From NCBI RefSeq assembly GCF_000204415.1, contig NC_015416.1, positions 620,001 to 684,000 of the forward strand: a stretch of 64,000 nucleotides of DNA, read 5' to 3'. Shown here piece after piece: positions 8,490-16,985 of this stretch. How positions within the stretch are numbered: position 1 is the first letter of the stretch; each line of letters starts with the position of its first letter. Both the position numbers and the translations under genes were made by a program. Origin of the DNA: Methanothrix soehngenii GP6 (GTDB lineage Archaea > Halobacteriota > Methanosarcinia > Methanotrichales > Methanotrichaceae). The notes below the pieces were generated by a model. The model ran no database searches and was not told the origin of the DNA. It saw only the letters and a list, made by a program, of their open reading frames with translations.

Positions 8490-8665
8490 TATAATTATAA
8501 GAATATGTCTACGTCGGGCCAGCTGACCGCCTGCCTCCAACCACCATCTCCAACAGGATCTCTATGCCTCCACCAGTGCCTCCCGCTCGCAGCCCGTCGG
8601 TCATCAGCTCCTCTGTCATGGCCAGGAAAAGCTCGTCGTGCAGGCGGGCCAGTGATCGAAGCAAC
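8490..8665 (-). pseudogene. hsdS 3'-end remnant 2
   Basis: The minus-strand reading LRSLARLHDELFLAMTEELM, then TDGLRAGG, matches the C-terminus of intact HsdS. The frame is then lost through an insertion of about 30 bases relative to remnant 1, after which the shared tail (CGGGCCAGCTGACCGC) resumes. It is non-functional and lies between hicAB and the 8785-10130 module. Confidence 0.7.
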
Positions 8666-8784
8666 GGGAAAGCGCATCTCTTGTTTATCTGAGAAAATCG
8701 AAGTCAAGGCTCCAAAGATAATATTTGATGTTAGTGTCCAAATCCAGTTAAATTGAAATAGAATGGGAAAGAAAATTAATCATA

Positions 8785-9831
8785 ATGGATTCAGGGCAAT
8801 CGACTTTGATATTAAGATTATGCACCTCTGAGGGGGAAAAAGTCGGATTGGAGGATGCTGGAAAATTGTTGATATCCCTGCAAGAGATTGCCTGGCACAT
8901 GGGCAGTTTTCTGGAAGGCCAACCATTCAGTGAGGGCGGCCGACTTAAAAAGCAGATTTTGGATGACTATTGTCTTCTAATTAAATCAATCAGTTCAGGC
9001 AGCGTCGTAGTTGAAGTTGAGTCGGCAGTTAAATATGGACAGCCCGAGATCGATAATTTTCAAAAGTATCAACCGCCCGGGCCGAGAGTGATCACTAAAA
9101 TCACAGATTTTATTGCTTCAGTTGAGGGCGAAGAGGGTCGAGAAGTGGACGATGTTGTCCCCGATCATGCTTACAGATCGCGTTTGCTCCTGGATCTACT
9201 TAATCTATACCCGAAGAAGCCCAATTATGCATTGCACTTTGAGGGCCAGGGCGGCAGAAGCTTTGAAATGAAAGCCGCTAATCGGGGCCGCATTGAAGGA
9301 TTAATTTCTCAACGTCAGCGACATTTGGGCCAGGAAGTCCGAATAGGGCTCTTAGCAGACTTGCGAGTTGACCCTGAGAAGGTAATGAAGATCGAAAGAA
9401 TAGGCGAGAAATTCCAGGCGGTATACCCCGGCGATTTGGAGGCCAGTGCCAGGGATCTACTGGGACATCCGGTTAAATTAACCGGACGTGCCGAGCGCAT
9501 TAGCGGCAGTCCAAAGATCAAGAATTTTTATGTGGATAAAATTGAGCCTTATGAGAGCTATCAGCTGGAAGAATTTGAGGCAGGAGATCGTATCTTTGTC
9601 CCCCGAATTCCCATTGAAGTGAGCGTTGAATACGATGAAGGTCTCTGGGTTCTGAGCATACCCTACGTCGACGCCGTTGGGTATTCCACAGATTATTACG
9701 AGGCAGAAAATCAACTCCATGACTTCATAGATGAACTATGGACGGAATATGCACTCTGTCCCGAGGATGATCTAGGTGAGACCGGAAAGCTGTTGCGAGA
9801 AGTCCTGTTAGGACTCTTTGAGGTGAATTAA
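8785..9831 (+). CDS. Large protein with C-terminal HicB-like domain, putative antitoxin or sensor of a two-gene module
   Basis: 348 residues. The last 75 residues (IPIEVSVEYDEGLWVLSIPYVDAVGYSTDYYEAENQLHDFIDELWTEYALCPEDD) have the strand-helix pattern of a HicB-like fold. The first 270 residues match nothing I recognise: an alpha/beta start (LILRLCTSEGEKVGLEDAGKLLISLQEIAWHMGSFLEG), then SISSGSVVVEVES and a basic middle (RGRIEGLISQRQRHLGQEVRIG). Its TAA overlaps the next ATG by one base, so the two are translationally coupled. Codon use is more A/T-rich than in core genes. A toxin-antitoxin or defence role is inferred from the partner gene and location. Confidence 0.6.
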   Translation: MDSGQSTLILRLCTSEGEKVGLEDAGKLLISLQEIAWHMGSFLEGQPFSEGGRLKKQILDDYCLLIKSISSGSVVVEVESAVKYGQPEIDNFQKYQPPGPRVITKITDFIASVEGEEGREVDDVVPDHAYRSRLLLDLLNLYPKKPNYALHFEGQGGRSFEMKAANRGRIEGLISQRQRHLGQEVRIGLLADLRVDPEKVMKIERIGEKFQAVYPGDLEASARDLLGHPVKLTGRAERISGSPKIKNFYVDKIEPYESYQLEEFEAGDRIFVPRIPIEVSVEYDEGLWVLSIPYVDAVGYSTDYYEAENQLHDFIDELWTEYALCPEDDLGETGKLLREVLLGLFEVN

Positions 9832-10130
9832 TGACCTCGCTCAACCAGGATGAGGTCGAAGCAGGACTAAAACGAAAGGGCTTTCAGCAAAGTAATAATA
9901 AACATAAATACTATCATTTATATATCAATGGGAAAAAGGAAGCTGGGACTCATGTAAGTCATGGGAAGAATCAAGAGATCGGTCCCAGATTGTTAGGTCC
10001 AATGGCAAAAGAGCTGGGAATAAACATAAAAGACTTTGTGGATTTAGTGAGGTGCCCTCTTACTATTGAGGAATACCTCAACAAGAGGAAAGAGAGGTTT
10101 GTGGAAGGGATTAAGATAATAAAAAGATAA
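9831..10130 (+). CDS. HicA-like small protein, putative toxin of a two-gene module
   Basis: 99 residues starting at the ATG that overlaps the previous stop. The pattern EVEAGLKRKGFQQSNNKHKYYHLYINGKKEAGTHVSHGKNQEIGPRLLGPMAKELGIN follows the HicA fold: first helix, GF turn, two strands, a His-bearing strand (HVSHG), then a helix. The extra C-terminal helix (FVDLVRCPLTIEEYLNKRKERF) exceeds the usual HicA length of 60-80. Together with the upstream HicB-like tail this suggests an expanded HicBA-type module. Catalytic activity cannot be judged from sequence alone. Confidence 0.6.
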   Translation: MTSLNQDEVEAGLKRKGFQQSNNKHKYYHLYINGKKEAGTHVSHGKNQEIGPRLLGPMAKELGINIKDFVDLVRCPLTIEEYLNKRKERFVEGIKIIKR

Positions 10131-10164
10131 AATCCGTAATAAATAGATTGACCTATGACTTATC

Positions 10165-10275
10165 AGACACAAGCGCCCCCGCCCGCAGCCTGCCCGTCAT
10201 CAGCTCCTTTTGCCTGGCCCGGAAGAGAAGAGCTCGTCGTGCAGGCGGGCCTCGTGATCGAAGCGAAGATCCTGG
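10165..10275 (-). pseudogene. hsdS 3'-end remnant 3
   Basis: The minus strand reads LRFDHEARLHDELF, then loses frame by a small indel, and resumes in another frame as RQKELMTGRLRAGALV. Both halves match the HsdS C-terminus and the GRLR-GALVE tail of remnant 1. It lies just past the stop of the GajB-like gene and marks the left edge of the Gabija block. Confidence 0.7.
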
Positions 10276-10299
10276 AATGTTTGATTTCAAAAATTCATA

Positions 10300-12096
10300 T
10301 CATAAAAATTCCATCAATGAATGTTGTCTCTCGAATAGAAAAATTTGCTCAAAATTGTCGACAAAATCTGATCTCAATGTTCTTAAAGCGTTATATGTGT
10401 CGCGATGAATGCAAAGAATTAGAGTCTTCTTAGCTCTAGATGCGGCCACAAAGGCAACGCGGCGTTCTTCTGAAGGACCATCTGGCCACCATTCAACAGA
10501 AGGACAAGGCGAATTATTAGGGCTGGGTTTAGGGACCAATATAACGACGCATTCAAACTCGTCGCCTTTAACTTGGTGAATGGTTTTTATGGTTGCCCTT
10601 TCAATTAAACTATCACTTGATTCCAGGTGTTCAGCCATCTTTCGAAGTACATTACCTTTTAGATTTTGCTTCAAATTATCCGAAATCCTTCTTTTATCAA
10701 ATTCGCAATTGAGATCGAGCGCGGAATCTAGAATTAGCTTCCTTATTCTCAACAGCCACTCATTCCATGTCTCATCTTTCTTATCGATGCTGGCTTCTTT
10801 AAGTATTTGATAAATGATCCTTCGCCATTTAATTAGATCAACATCAAGATCACGAAGGTCGTTCATGGAAGGTGAATCATTTTTAAACAGAATCCAAGCG
10901 AGTTCTCTTTCCACTATATGCGAAGCGACTTTTGATTGGTCAGAACGAAGCATTTGCACAGCGTTTTCGATATTCTTTCCTGAATGAGAAACCCCTCTAA
11001 AGCTAGAGATTGATTCACCCAAAAAAGTTCTTAAGGTTAATTCGCGTCTCGATATGATAGCCAGCTGATCTTCTTCTTCACAAAATTTGCTTATATTCGC
11101 TATAACTTTTTTGTTTCTATCTATTTTTTCCATATCGTGCACCAAAATTATTGCCGATCCTTGATCTGCGTTATCTCTTGGCAAGACTTGTTTGCCGGTA
11201 TCGGAAAGTGCAGTTGCGATAGCAGCAATCTTCTTCGGGCAACGATGTGTTTGATTCAAAGGCAAAGACTTGGCACCAGGTAAATTTTCAATATCTTTAA
11301 ATAGATCAGGATTGGCACCTCCGAATTCAAAAATTGCTTGATCTGGATCTCCCACAACTAATCCAGACTCCAGGAAAGGAGAACGCAATAATTCTATTAA
11401 AGCAAGTCCAAGAAACCAATTAGTGTCCTGAAATTCATCAACAAGTATCATAGGAAATCTACGAGTAACCAGTTCCGAGACTTTTTTCCCGAATTCCGGA
11501 TGACACAAAATTAAGGAAGATATATATTGGCAGTCTGAGTGAGTAATTCTGCCTCGCTTTCTCCATTCTGCTTTCTTCTTCTTTAAAATATTCGATGTAT
11601 AATCAGGCTCAATATCAATCTGACCTCGAAATGTCTTTGCTTTCATGTTTGGTTTATGGAGTGGGCCATCTGCAAATCTGATGCTGAATAAACTAATTTT
11701 TTGACCACTGGAGTCAATCTCTACTTCCGGATATTCAATTGCTTCATCCAAAGGAGACGGTATGAGACGATGGCCTTCTTTAGGTAATCCTACAAGGTGA
11801 CCAAATGGACGAACGACGTATCTTAACGCAAACGCATCAAGTGTTCCGATAAAGTGAGGGTAAGGCAGGTGTTTGCCGATGCCTTCAGCAATTTGCTCCT
11901 GAGCCACATTCGTAAAAGAAATTGAAGCTATGCCAGCATTTTTCTTTGTCCACGAATCGATACGCATTTTCAAGGACTCTACAAATACACGTGTTTTGCC
12001 GCTACCGGGACACGCACGAACAACTGTTATGCGTGAATTGCTGTCAATTACAGCTTTTTGCTCCGGCGTTGGAAAATTATCGGCACAGGTCTTCAT
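10300..12096 (-). CDS. gajB: Gabija-type UvrD/Rep-like helicase (GajB)
   Basis: About 598 residues from the ATG at 12096, which has GGTG upstream and overlaps the end of gajA by 20 bases. Superfamily 1 helicase motifs are in order: Q-motif-like NFPTPEQKAVID, Walker A ACPGSGKTR, ISFTNVAQEQI (Ia), ILVDEFQDTN (II), VVGDPDQAIFEFGGA (III), TIHQVKGDEFECVVIL (V) and FVAASRAKKTLILC (VI). In Gabija defence, GajB works with the OLD-family nuclease GajA against phage. The adjacency, overlap and order here match that system. Codon use is A/T-rich, consistent with transfer. Confidence 0.85.
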   Translation of the reverse strand: MKTCADNFPTPEQKAVIDSNSRITVVRACPGSGKTRVFVESLKMRIDSWTKKNAGIASISFTNVAQEQIAEGIGKHLPYPHFIGTLDAFALRYVVRPFGHLVGLPKEGHRLIPSPLDEAIEYPEVEIDSSGQKISLFSIRFADGPLHKPNMKAKTFRGQIDIEPDYTSNILKKKKAEWRKRGRITHSDCQYISSLILCHPEFGKKVSELVTRRFPMILVDEFQDTNWFLGLALIELLRSPFLESGLVVGDPDQAIFEFGGANPDLFKDIENLPGAKSLPLNQTHRCPKKIAAIATALSDTGKQVLPRDNADQGSAIILVHDMEKIDRNKKVIANISKFCEEEDQLAIISRRELTLRTFLGESISSFRGVSHSGKNIENAVQMLRSDQSKVASHIVERELAWILFKNDSPSMNDLRDLDVDLIKWRRIIYQILKEASIDKKDETWNEWLLRIRKLILDSALDLNCEFDKRRISDNLKQNLKGNVLRKMAEHLESSDSLIERATIKTIHQVKGDEFECVVILVPKPSPNNSPCPSVEWWPDGPSEERRVAFVAASRAKKTLILCIHRDTYNALRTLRSDFVDNFEQIFLFERQHSLMEFL

Positions 12097-13918
12097 GGGG
12101 ACACCCGGTTGCGTGATAGATGGCGCGTTTAATATAATCAGGAACAATGAAATACTCATCATTGGATTCAAGCATTTCTGCTAGCTCTTGAGCCAGATCG
12201 CCTTTCCCACTGCTTGGATTAGCCCGACAGATCCCGCGCCAAACTGCAAGTACACGCTTCTCATGATCATTACCACATGCCTTAAGTCTGTCTAGATTAA
12301 AAGTTCTCGGCCGATTCGAACAACTTTCCCAGGCCCGACATATCATCTCGGGGTTTTTCTCACCGGCATCAGCCAAATCATATTCCAATGTAACTTTTGA
12401 AGGAAATACGCTTGCAACTGGGTTGTCTATAAATTCGGCTAAGAGCTTGATTACCCTATCGCAGACTTCTATATTCCCTTCATCGTCTTTTTTTGGAATC
12501 TCATTGGTCCAATTTTTTTCGCCATCATTTTCGTATTGAATACTAGGATCTCCGTCAGTTATAATTGAAAGAGGTATTTTTAATTTATTTTCTCCAAATA
12601 GTTTAGCAATAGTTGAAAATTGTACACCGCAAATAGGGATTACGGAAATCCCTTTCTCCTCAAGTTTAATGTCTAATCTCCTGGATAGCGCGGGAATAAG
12701 AATAGCCTCTGTAACGCCTTCGACTAAAATTATTCCCCGTGCAAATAGAAGTGTAGCTCTCGTAACATCGAACATTCTTCTGAGCTGGTAAGCCTCTTTT
12801 TTCGTTAATCCGCATTCACGTAGGCACATACAACGGAGCTTTCCAGAAGGATCTCTATGGAGAACTCTGAGTATTTCGATGGGAACGTATGACGCTATTG
12901 TTGGAGAGTGAGCAGTTACAATTACCTGGACGCCATGAGTCTCACTGCTTCCTGCACCGCGTTTCAGAAGGAAATTTATAAGCAAGATCTGTAATTGTGG
13001 ATGTAAATGCGCCTCGGGCTCTTCGACAAGTAGAAGTGGAAGTGCAGCCTGTGCTACAGTTTCAAGTTCGCTGAGCACAGTAGCAATATAAATTAGATTA
13101 TTATATCCCAACCCATTTGATCTTAGTTCCCGAGTTATCGGCTTACCTGTGGCCAAATCCAAATCGCTAATCTTCAGCACTAGGCGTAAATTATTAGCAA
13201 TTCGGTCAAATTCTGGCTCGGATGATCTGATAATTGCTTCTTGTTTGAACTCCGGCCCAGAAGCACCTTCTAGAGCCATGCTTATTTTTTCCTCAGCACT
13301 TCTTACAAATGGATTCTGTTCTAAATCGTTGTTGGCTTTAGAGATTACTTCCTCCAATTGAGCTTTATCGTGTGCATTTGCAGATACTCTTAAAAGACGT
13401 CCTAAACGATTTTGTCTACCGGGCGCTAGACCGCTGGACGCATCTCTCAATGCACCGAGTAGTGTTATTGAGAGCATTTGTAGTATATCCTCTGAGATCG
13501 ATGTTTCTGAATTTGACCTTTCGCCCCCCCAACGTCGATAATATCCACGGTCATTAGTTTCATTCCATGACCACTCAAAGTGGATGCTAGCGGTTGATTT
13601 TTCGGGAAATTTAGGATTATAATTCAGTATTTCTAAAAACTGAGCTTGTTCTTCTTCTGAAAGCTCTGAAAATATTAAATCTACTATTATCGATTTATCT
13701 ATCATATTGCCATCAGAGCTACGATGAAGATCTTCTTTTGAAAGATGAATCGGCTCCGAATTATTCCATGCAGAACCTAATGCAACACGTAGTGCATCCA
13801 AGAGATTTGTCTTCCCAACATTATTTTCTCCTACTATAACATTGAGGCCTGGAGAAAGATTTGCTTCCAGCGACTCTAAATTTCGAAAGTTGTGCACGCT
13901 GATTTTGCTTAAATACAT
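12077..13918 (-). CDS. gajA: Gabija-type OLD-family ATPase/TOPRIM nuclease (GajA)
   Basis: 613 residues. N-terminal ABC-type ATPase: SVHNFRNLESLEANLSPG, Walker A VGENNVGKTN, Walker B LLLVEEPEAHLHPQ and H-loop VTAHSPTIASYVP. The C-terminal TOPRIM domain has the catalytic Glu in GIILVEGVTEAILIPAL and the D-x-D-like element SIITDGDPS. This is the class 2 OLD layout, whose neighbour is a UvrD-like helicase, as here. GajA nicks DNA and is released from inhibition when nucleotides are depleted during infection (family knowledge). It follows hsdS by 24 bases. Confidence 0.87.
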   Translation of the reverse strand: MYLSKISVHNFRNLESLEANLSPGLNVIVGENNVGKTNLLDALRVALGSAWNNSEPIHLSKEDLHRSSDGNMIDKSIIVDLIFSELSEEEQAQFLEILNYNPKFPEKSTASIHFEWSWNETNDRGYYRRWGGERSNSETSISEDILQMLSITLLGALRDASSGLAPGRQNRLGRLLRVSANAHDKAQLEEVISKANNDLEQNPFVRSAEEKISMALEGASGPEFKQEAIIRSSEPEFDRIANNLRLVLKISDLDLATGKPITRELRSNGLGYNNLIYIATVLSELETVAQAALPLLLVEEPEAHLHPQLQILLINFLLKRGAGSSETHGVQVIVTAHSPTIASYVPIEILRVLHRDPSGKLRCMCLRECGLTKKEAYQLRRMFDVTRATLLFARGIILVEGVTEAILIPALSRRLDIKLEEKGISVIPICGVQFSTIAKLFGENKLKIPLSIITDGDPSIQYENDGEKNWTNEIPKKDDEGNIEVCDRVIKLLAEFIDNPVASVFPSKVTLEYDLADAGEKNPEMICRAWESCSNRPRTFNLDRLKACGNDHEKRVLAVWRGICRANPSSGKGDLAQELAEMLESNDEYFIVPDYIKRAIYHATGCPHEDLCR

Positions 13919-13942
13919 ATTTATCTCCCTCCTTCATCCAAA

Positions 13943-15199
13943 TTAGATATCGTTGAGTACGGAAGAATCTGATCCGGATTCGATCAAATATCTGGTCAAG
14001 AGTCTCCCATTCATCAGCTCCTCCAGCATAGCTCGGAAAAGCTCATCATGCAGACTGGCCTCATGCTCCAAGGCGGTGATCTTTGAATCGCAGGCGCTTA
14101 GAATATCACTAATTTGTTTCTGTTCTTCCATCGATGAAAACGGAATTCTAAGTCTTTTAACATCTGCCACGTTTAAATGTTTGGCTGTTACACCGCTTGA
14201 GATTGCCATCATGATGGATCTTATTGCATTGGAATAAAACACCTGAACCAAGAAAAATCTATTCAATTTTGAGGTGTCAACTCTTAGCAGCATCATCCTC
14301 TGTCCTAAGCACAATCTTACATCTGGAGGAACAAGACATGCTTCTCCAACTGGTGCTTCTCGACTGAATAAAACATCGCCTTCAGTAGGTTCACAACGTT
14401 TGACCCTCTCAGAATATTCTTCTTCTGTTGTATAAGAGGGAAACTTTAAATCCAATCGTCCATTTCTGATATTGAAATTTCTTACAACAAGAACTCCTGC
14501 AGGCGAAAAGTGAGGCGTACTATGGGGGCAATCGACAATTTTTATACATGCCTCCTCTAATTGAATCATGGACCAGCTCTCCGGCATCTCCCCGATCTCC
14601 GTCATCTTGGTCGGCTCGCCTCTGGTTCCATGCGTGAAGAGGTGCTCCATCAATGCCGCCTTTCGCTCCCTCTCCAGCGCAATCTCCCGCAACCGGGCCT
14701 CCCGCGCCGCCTGCACCGCGCGCATGGCACGGGCGATGGCGCGCTGCTCGGGAAGAGGTGGGAGCAGAAACTTAAACGCAGATATAGAAGACCAAGAAGT
14801 TCTAGGATGATTCAAGCCCTTAGATGAATTTACAGCATAATTTATGAATTGGCTGGTATGAATAATATTAACCAAGAATTGAGGGACAATTGATTCTTTG
14901 GTCTTCAAAACGAGAATATCGGTAGAGCACATACCATCAAAATCAACTAACACCGATTTATCAAGGTATGGTCTCAGTTTTCCGTAAAGAATATCTCCTG
15001 AATGAAACTTTGATTTAGAGCTGTTTACCTCAAAGCTGCTCCCACTCCTTTTTAGTATTGAATTGCTAGAATCAATATGTTCTAAACCAACATAAGGCAG
15101 ATCAGGGTATTTGTTGGGATGTATTGCTTCTTTACGTAATTCACACACTTCATCCAGTGATATCATTTTCCAACTAGAAGGGGTGTCCACATAATCCAT
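13943..15199 (-). CDS. hsdS: Type I restriction-modification specificity subunit HsdS
   Basis: About 418 residues from the ATG at 15199, one base after the hsdM stop. Two target-recognition domains: the first about residues 5-160 (SWKMISLDEVCELRKEAIHPNKY), the second about 205-365 (SWSMIQLEEACIKIVDCPHSTPHF). Each is followed by a conserved helical spacer: LPEQRAIARAMRAVQAAREARLREIALERERKAALMEHLF and MEEQKQISDILSACDSKITALEHEASLHDELFRAMLEELM. The tail after GRL (LTRYLIESGSDSS...) differs from that predicted for three decayed copies downstream, which end GRLR-GALVEA. Confidence 0.9.
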   Translation of the reverse strand: MDYVDTPSSWKMISLDEVCELRKEAIHPNKYPDLPYVGLEHIDSSNSILKRSGSSFEVNSSKSKFHSGDILYGKLRPYLDKSVLVDFDGMCSTDILVLKTKESIVPQFLVNIIHTSQFINYAVNSSKGLNHPRTSWSSISAFKFLLPPLPEQRAIARAMRAVQAAREARLREIALERERKAALMEHLFTHGTRGEPTKMTEIGEMPESWSMIQLEEACIKIVDCPHSTPHFSPAGVLVVRNFNIRNGRLDLKFPSYTTEEEYSERVKRCEPTEGDVLFSREAPVGEACLVPPDVRLCLGQRMMLLRVDTSKLNRFFLVQVFYSNAIRSIMMAISSGVTAKHLNVADVKRLRIPFSSMEEQKQISDILSACDSKITALEHEASLHDELFRAMLEELMNGRLLTRYLIESGSDSSVLNDI

Positions 15200-15200
15200 T

Positions 15201-16841
15201 TTAATACGCCTCAAGCTTGAGCGTATTAAGAATTTCCGCCAGCTCCCCATCCGCCCTCTCCCTCTCCGCCCTTGCCTCTTCCAAATCCGCCAGAATCTCC
15301 GCAATGGGCCGATGCTTCTCCCGCTCGTTTATCTCCACAAACTGCGACGGGCTGAGGTTGTAGTCCGCCTCCCTCACCTCGTCCAGGGTGATCACCCGGC
15401 TGAGCTTCTCTCGCGTCTCCCATTTCTGGTAGACCTCCGCCACCGCTGCAATTCCCTCCGGGGTGAGAGCGTTCTTGGGCTTCTCCTTCACAAAGTAGTT
15501 GGAGGCATTGACCAGCAAAATCTGCCCGGCTCGCTCCTCTGGCTTGCCCTTTCTCAAAAGCAATATGATTCCGGGTGCGGTGGTGTTGTAGAACAGGTTC
15601 TCAGGCAGGAGCACCACCCCCTCGATGGCGTCCGCTTCGACAAAAGCCTGCCGGATGGCCTTCTCCCGGTTCGAGGACCTAGACCCCGAACCACGGGAGA
15701 CGGCACCCGTGTCCAGGACCACAGCCGCCCTCCCGCCCTCTTTCAGGGAGGCGAACATGTGCTGCACCCATCCCCAGTCTGCCGAGGAGCGGGGCGGTAT
15801 GCCGAAGTTGAAGCGGTTGAAGGAGTCGTTCTCGTAAAATGCATCATCATAGTTGTCCTGGTTCCACATCGGATTGGCGACCACGTAATCGAACTGCATG
15901 AGCGAGCCCTCCGGGCCGAATCCCGGCTTTCTGAAGGTGTCTCCAATGGCAAAGCTCGAATCGGTGTAGTCATGCAGGAACATGTTCATCTTGGCCATGG
16001 CGAAGGTGACCGGATTCAGCTCCTGGCCCCACAGCCTTGGCGCCCGCGACCGCTCATCCGGATGACGACGCTCATACAGCAGCCGGGCCTTGATCAAGAG
16101 GCCACCCGAGCCGCAGGCCGGATCGTAAATGGTGCTGTAGGGCACGGGATCGATCAGCTCGGCAATGAGGTCCCCTACCTCTTTCGGGGTGTAAAACTCC
16201 CCCGCAGACTGCCCCTGCCCCTCGGCGAACTTGCGCAGCAGATACTCATATGCCCTTCCTAAGATATCGGGCTCTGCATTCTCCAGCCCAAGCCTATGCC
16301 GGCTCAAGACCTCGATTAGTGCCCCCAGCCGGTCGTCGTCTAAAGTGCGCTGCCCTGACTGGCGCTCATTGTAGTCCTTGATATCCAGGACGCCCTGCAG
16401 GTCGGGATTAAGCCTGGCAACCTCCCGCAGGGATTCCGTCACGAACTCCCCCAGCCGGCCATCTGCACCGTGATTGCGAATGGCCCTCCAGTTATAGTCC
16501 CCGGGAACGTAGAATCTGATTATGGGAGTGCTCCCCGTCTTCAGAGAGTGGGCCAGGTCCTCTTCAACAATAGTCCTGGCTAGCTCTTCGTCCCCGTATT
16601 CCCGGACGTGAGCGGCAAACTCATCCTCGAAGACGTCGGAGAGGCGCTTGAAGAAGACCAAAGGCAGGATGAAGTCCTTGAACTTGGGCGCGTCCGTTGC
16701 CCCCCGGATAGCGCAGGCCGCATCCCACAGCCATGTCTCGAGCATTGAAATATCCAGATGGGCGTCCTCCGCCAGGGCGGGGGCCACCTGCCCTGTTGAA
16801 TTCAGTCCAATGGTATTGTTGTTCCTTTTTCTCCTCGCCAC
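15201..16841 (-). CDS. hsdM: Type I N6-adenine DNA methyltransferase HsdM
   Basis: 546 residues. The N-terminal HsdM helical domain (WLWDAACAIRGATDAPKFKDFILPLVFFKRLSDVFEDE) is followed by the methylase core with SAM motif I, YDPACGSGGLLI, near residue 247, and the catalytic motif IV as NPMW (YVVANPMWNQDNYDD) instead of the usual NPPW/F. GQSAGEFYTPKEV is typical of the family. With HsdS it forms the M2S methylase. No HsdR nuclease is found on either side in this window, so restriction is either encoded elsewhere or lost. Confidence 0.92.
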   Translation of the reverse strand: MARRKRNNNTIGLNSTGQVAPALAEDAHLDISMLETWLWDAACAIRGATDAPKFKDFILPLVFFKRLSDVFEDEFAAHVREYGDEELARTIVEEDLAHSLKTGSTPIIRFYVPGDYNWRAIRNHGADGRLGEFVTESLREVARLNPDLQGVLDIKDYNERQSGQRTLDDDRLGALIEVLSRHRLGLENAEPDILGRAYEYLLRKFAEGQGQSAGEFYTPKEVGDLIAELIDPVPYSTIYDPACGSGGLLIKARLLYERRHPDERSRAPRLWGQELNPVTFAMAKMNMFLHDYTDSSFAIGDTFRKPGFGPEGSLMQFDYVVANPMWNQDNYDDAFYENDSFNRFNFGIPPRSSADWGWVQHMFASLKEGGRAAVVLDTGAVSRGSGSRSSNREKAIRQAFVEADAIEGVVLLPENLFYNTTAPGIILLLRKGKPEERAGQILLVNASNYFVKEKPKNALTPEGIAAVAEVYQKWETREKLSRVITLDEVREADYNLSPSQFVEINEREKHRPIAEILADLEEARAERERADGELAEILNTLKLEAY

Positions 16842-16985
16842 TTTCCTGCCATCCCCTCAAATCCAAGAGAGACTTATGCGGATAGGTCTTTAATTATTTG
16901 GTGGCATTCGATCAAAATTGAAAACAAGCTGAAAGAGGATCGTAGCGGTGGGAAATCCGGCTCGAAATAGCCAGATGCCGATATC

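Noticed and set aside
7460-10275. CRISPR-like array from the repeated hsdS tails
   Set aside because: The repeats are about 90-140 bases, divergent, and separated by whole genes; they translate as HsdS C-termini.
15312-16262. 316-codon open frame opposite hsdM
   Set aside because: Antisense shadow of HsdM without recognisable motifs.
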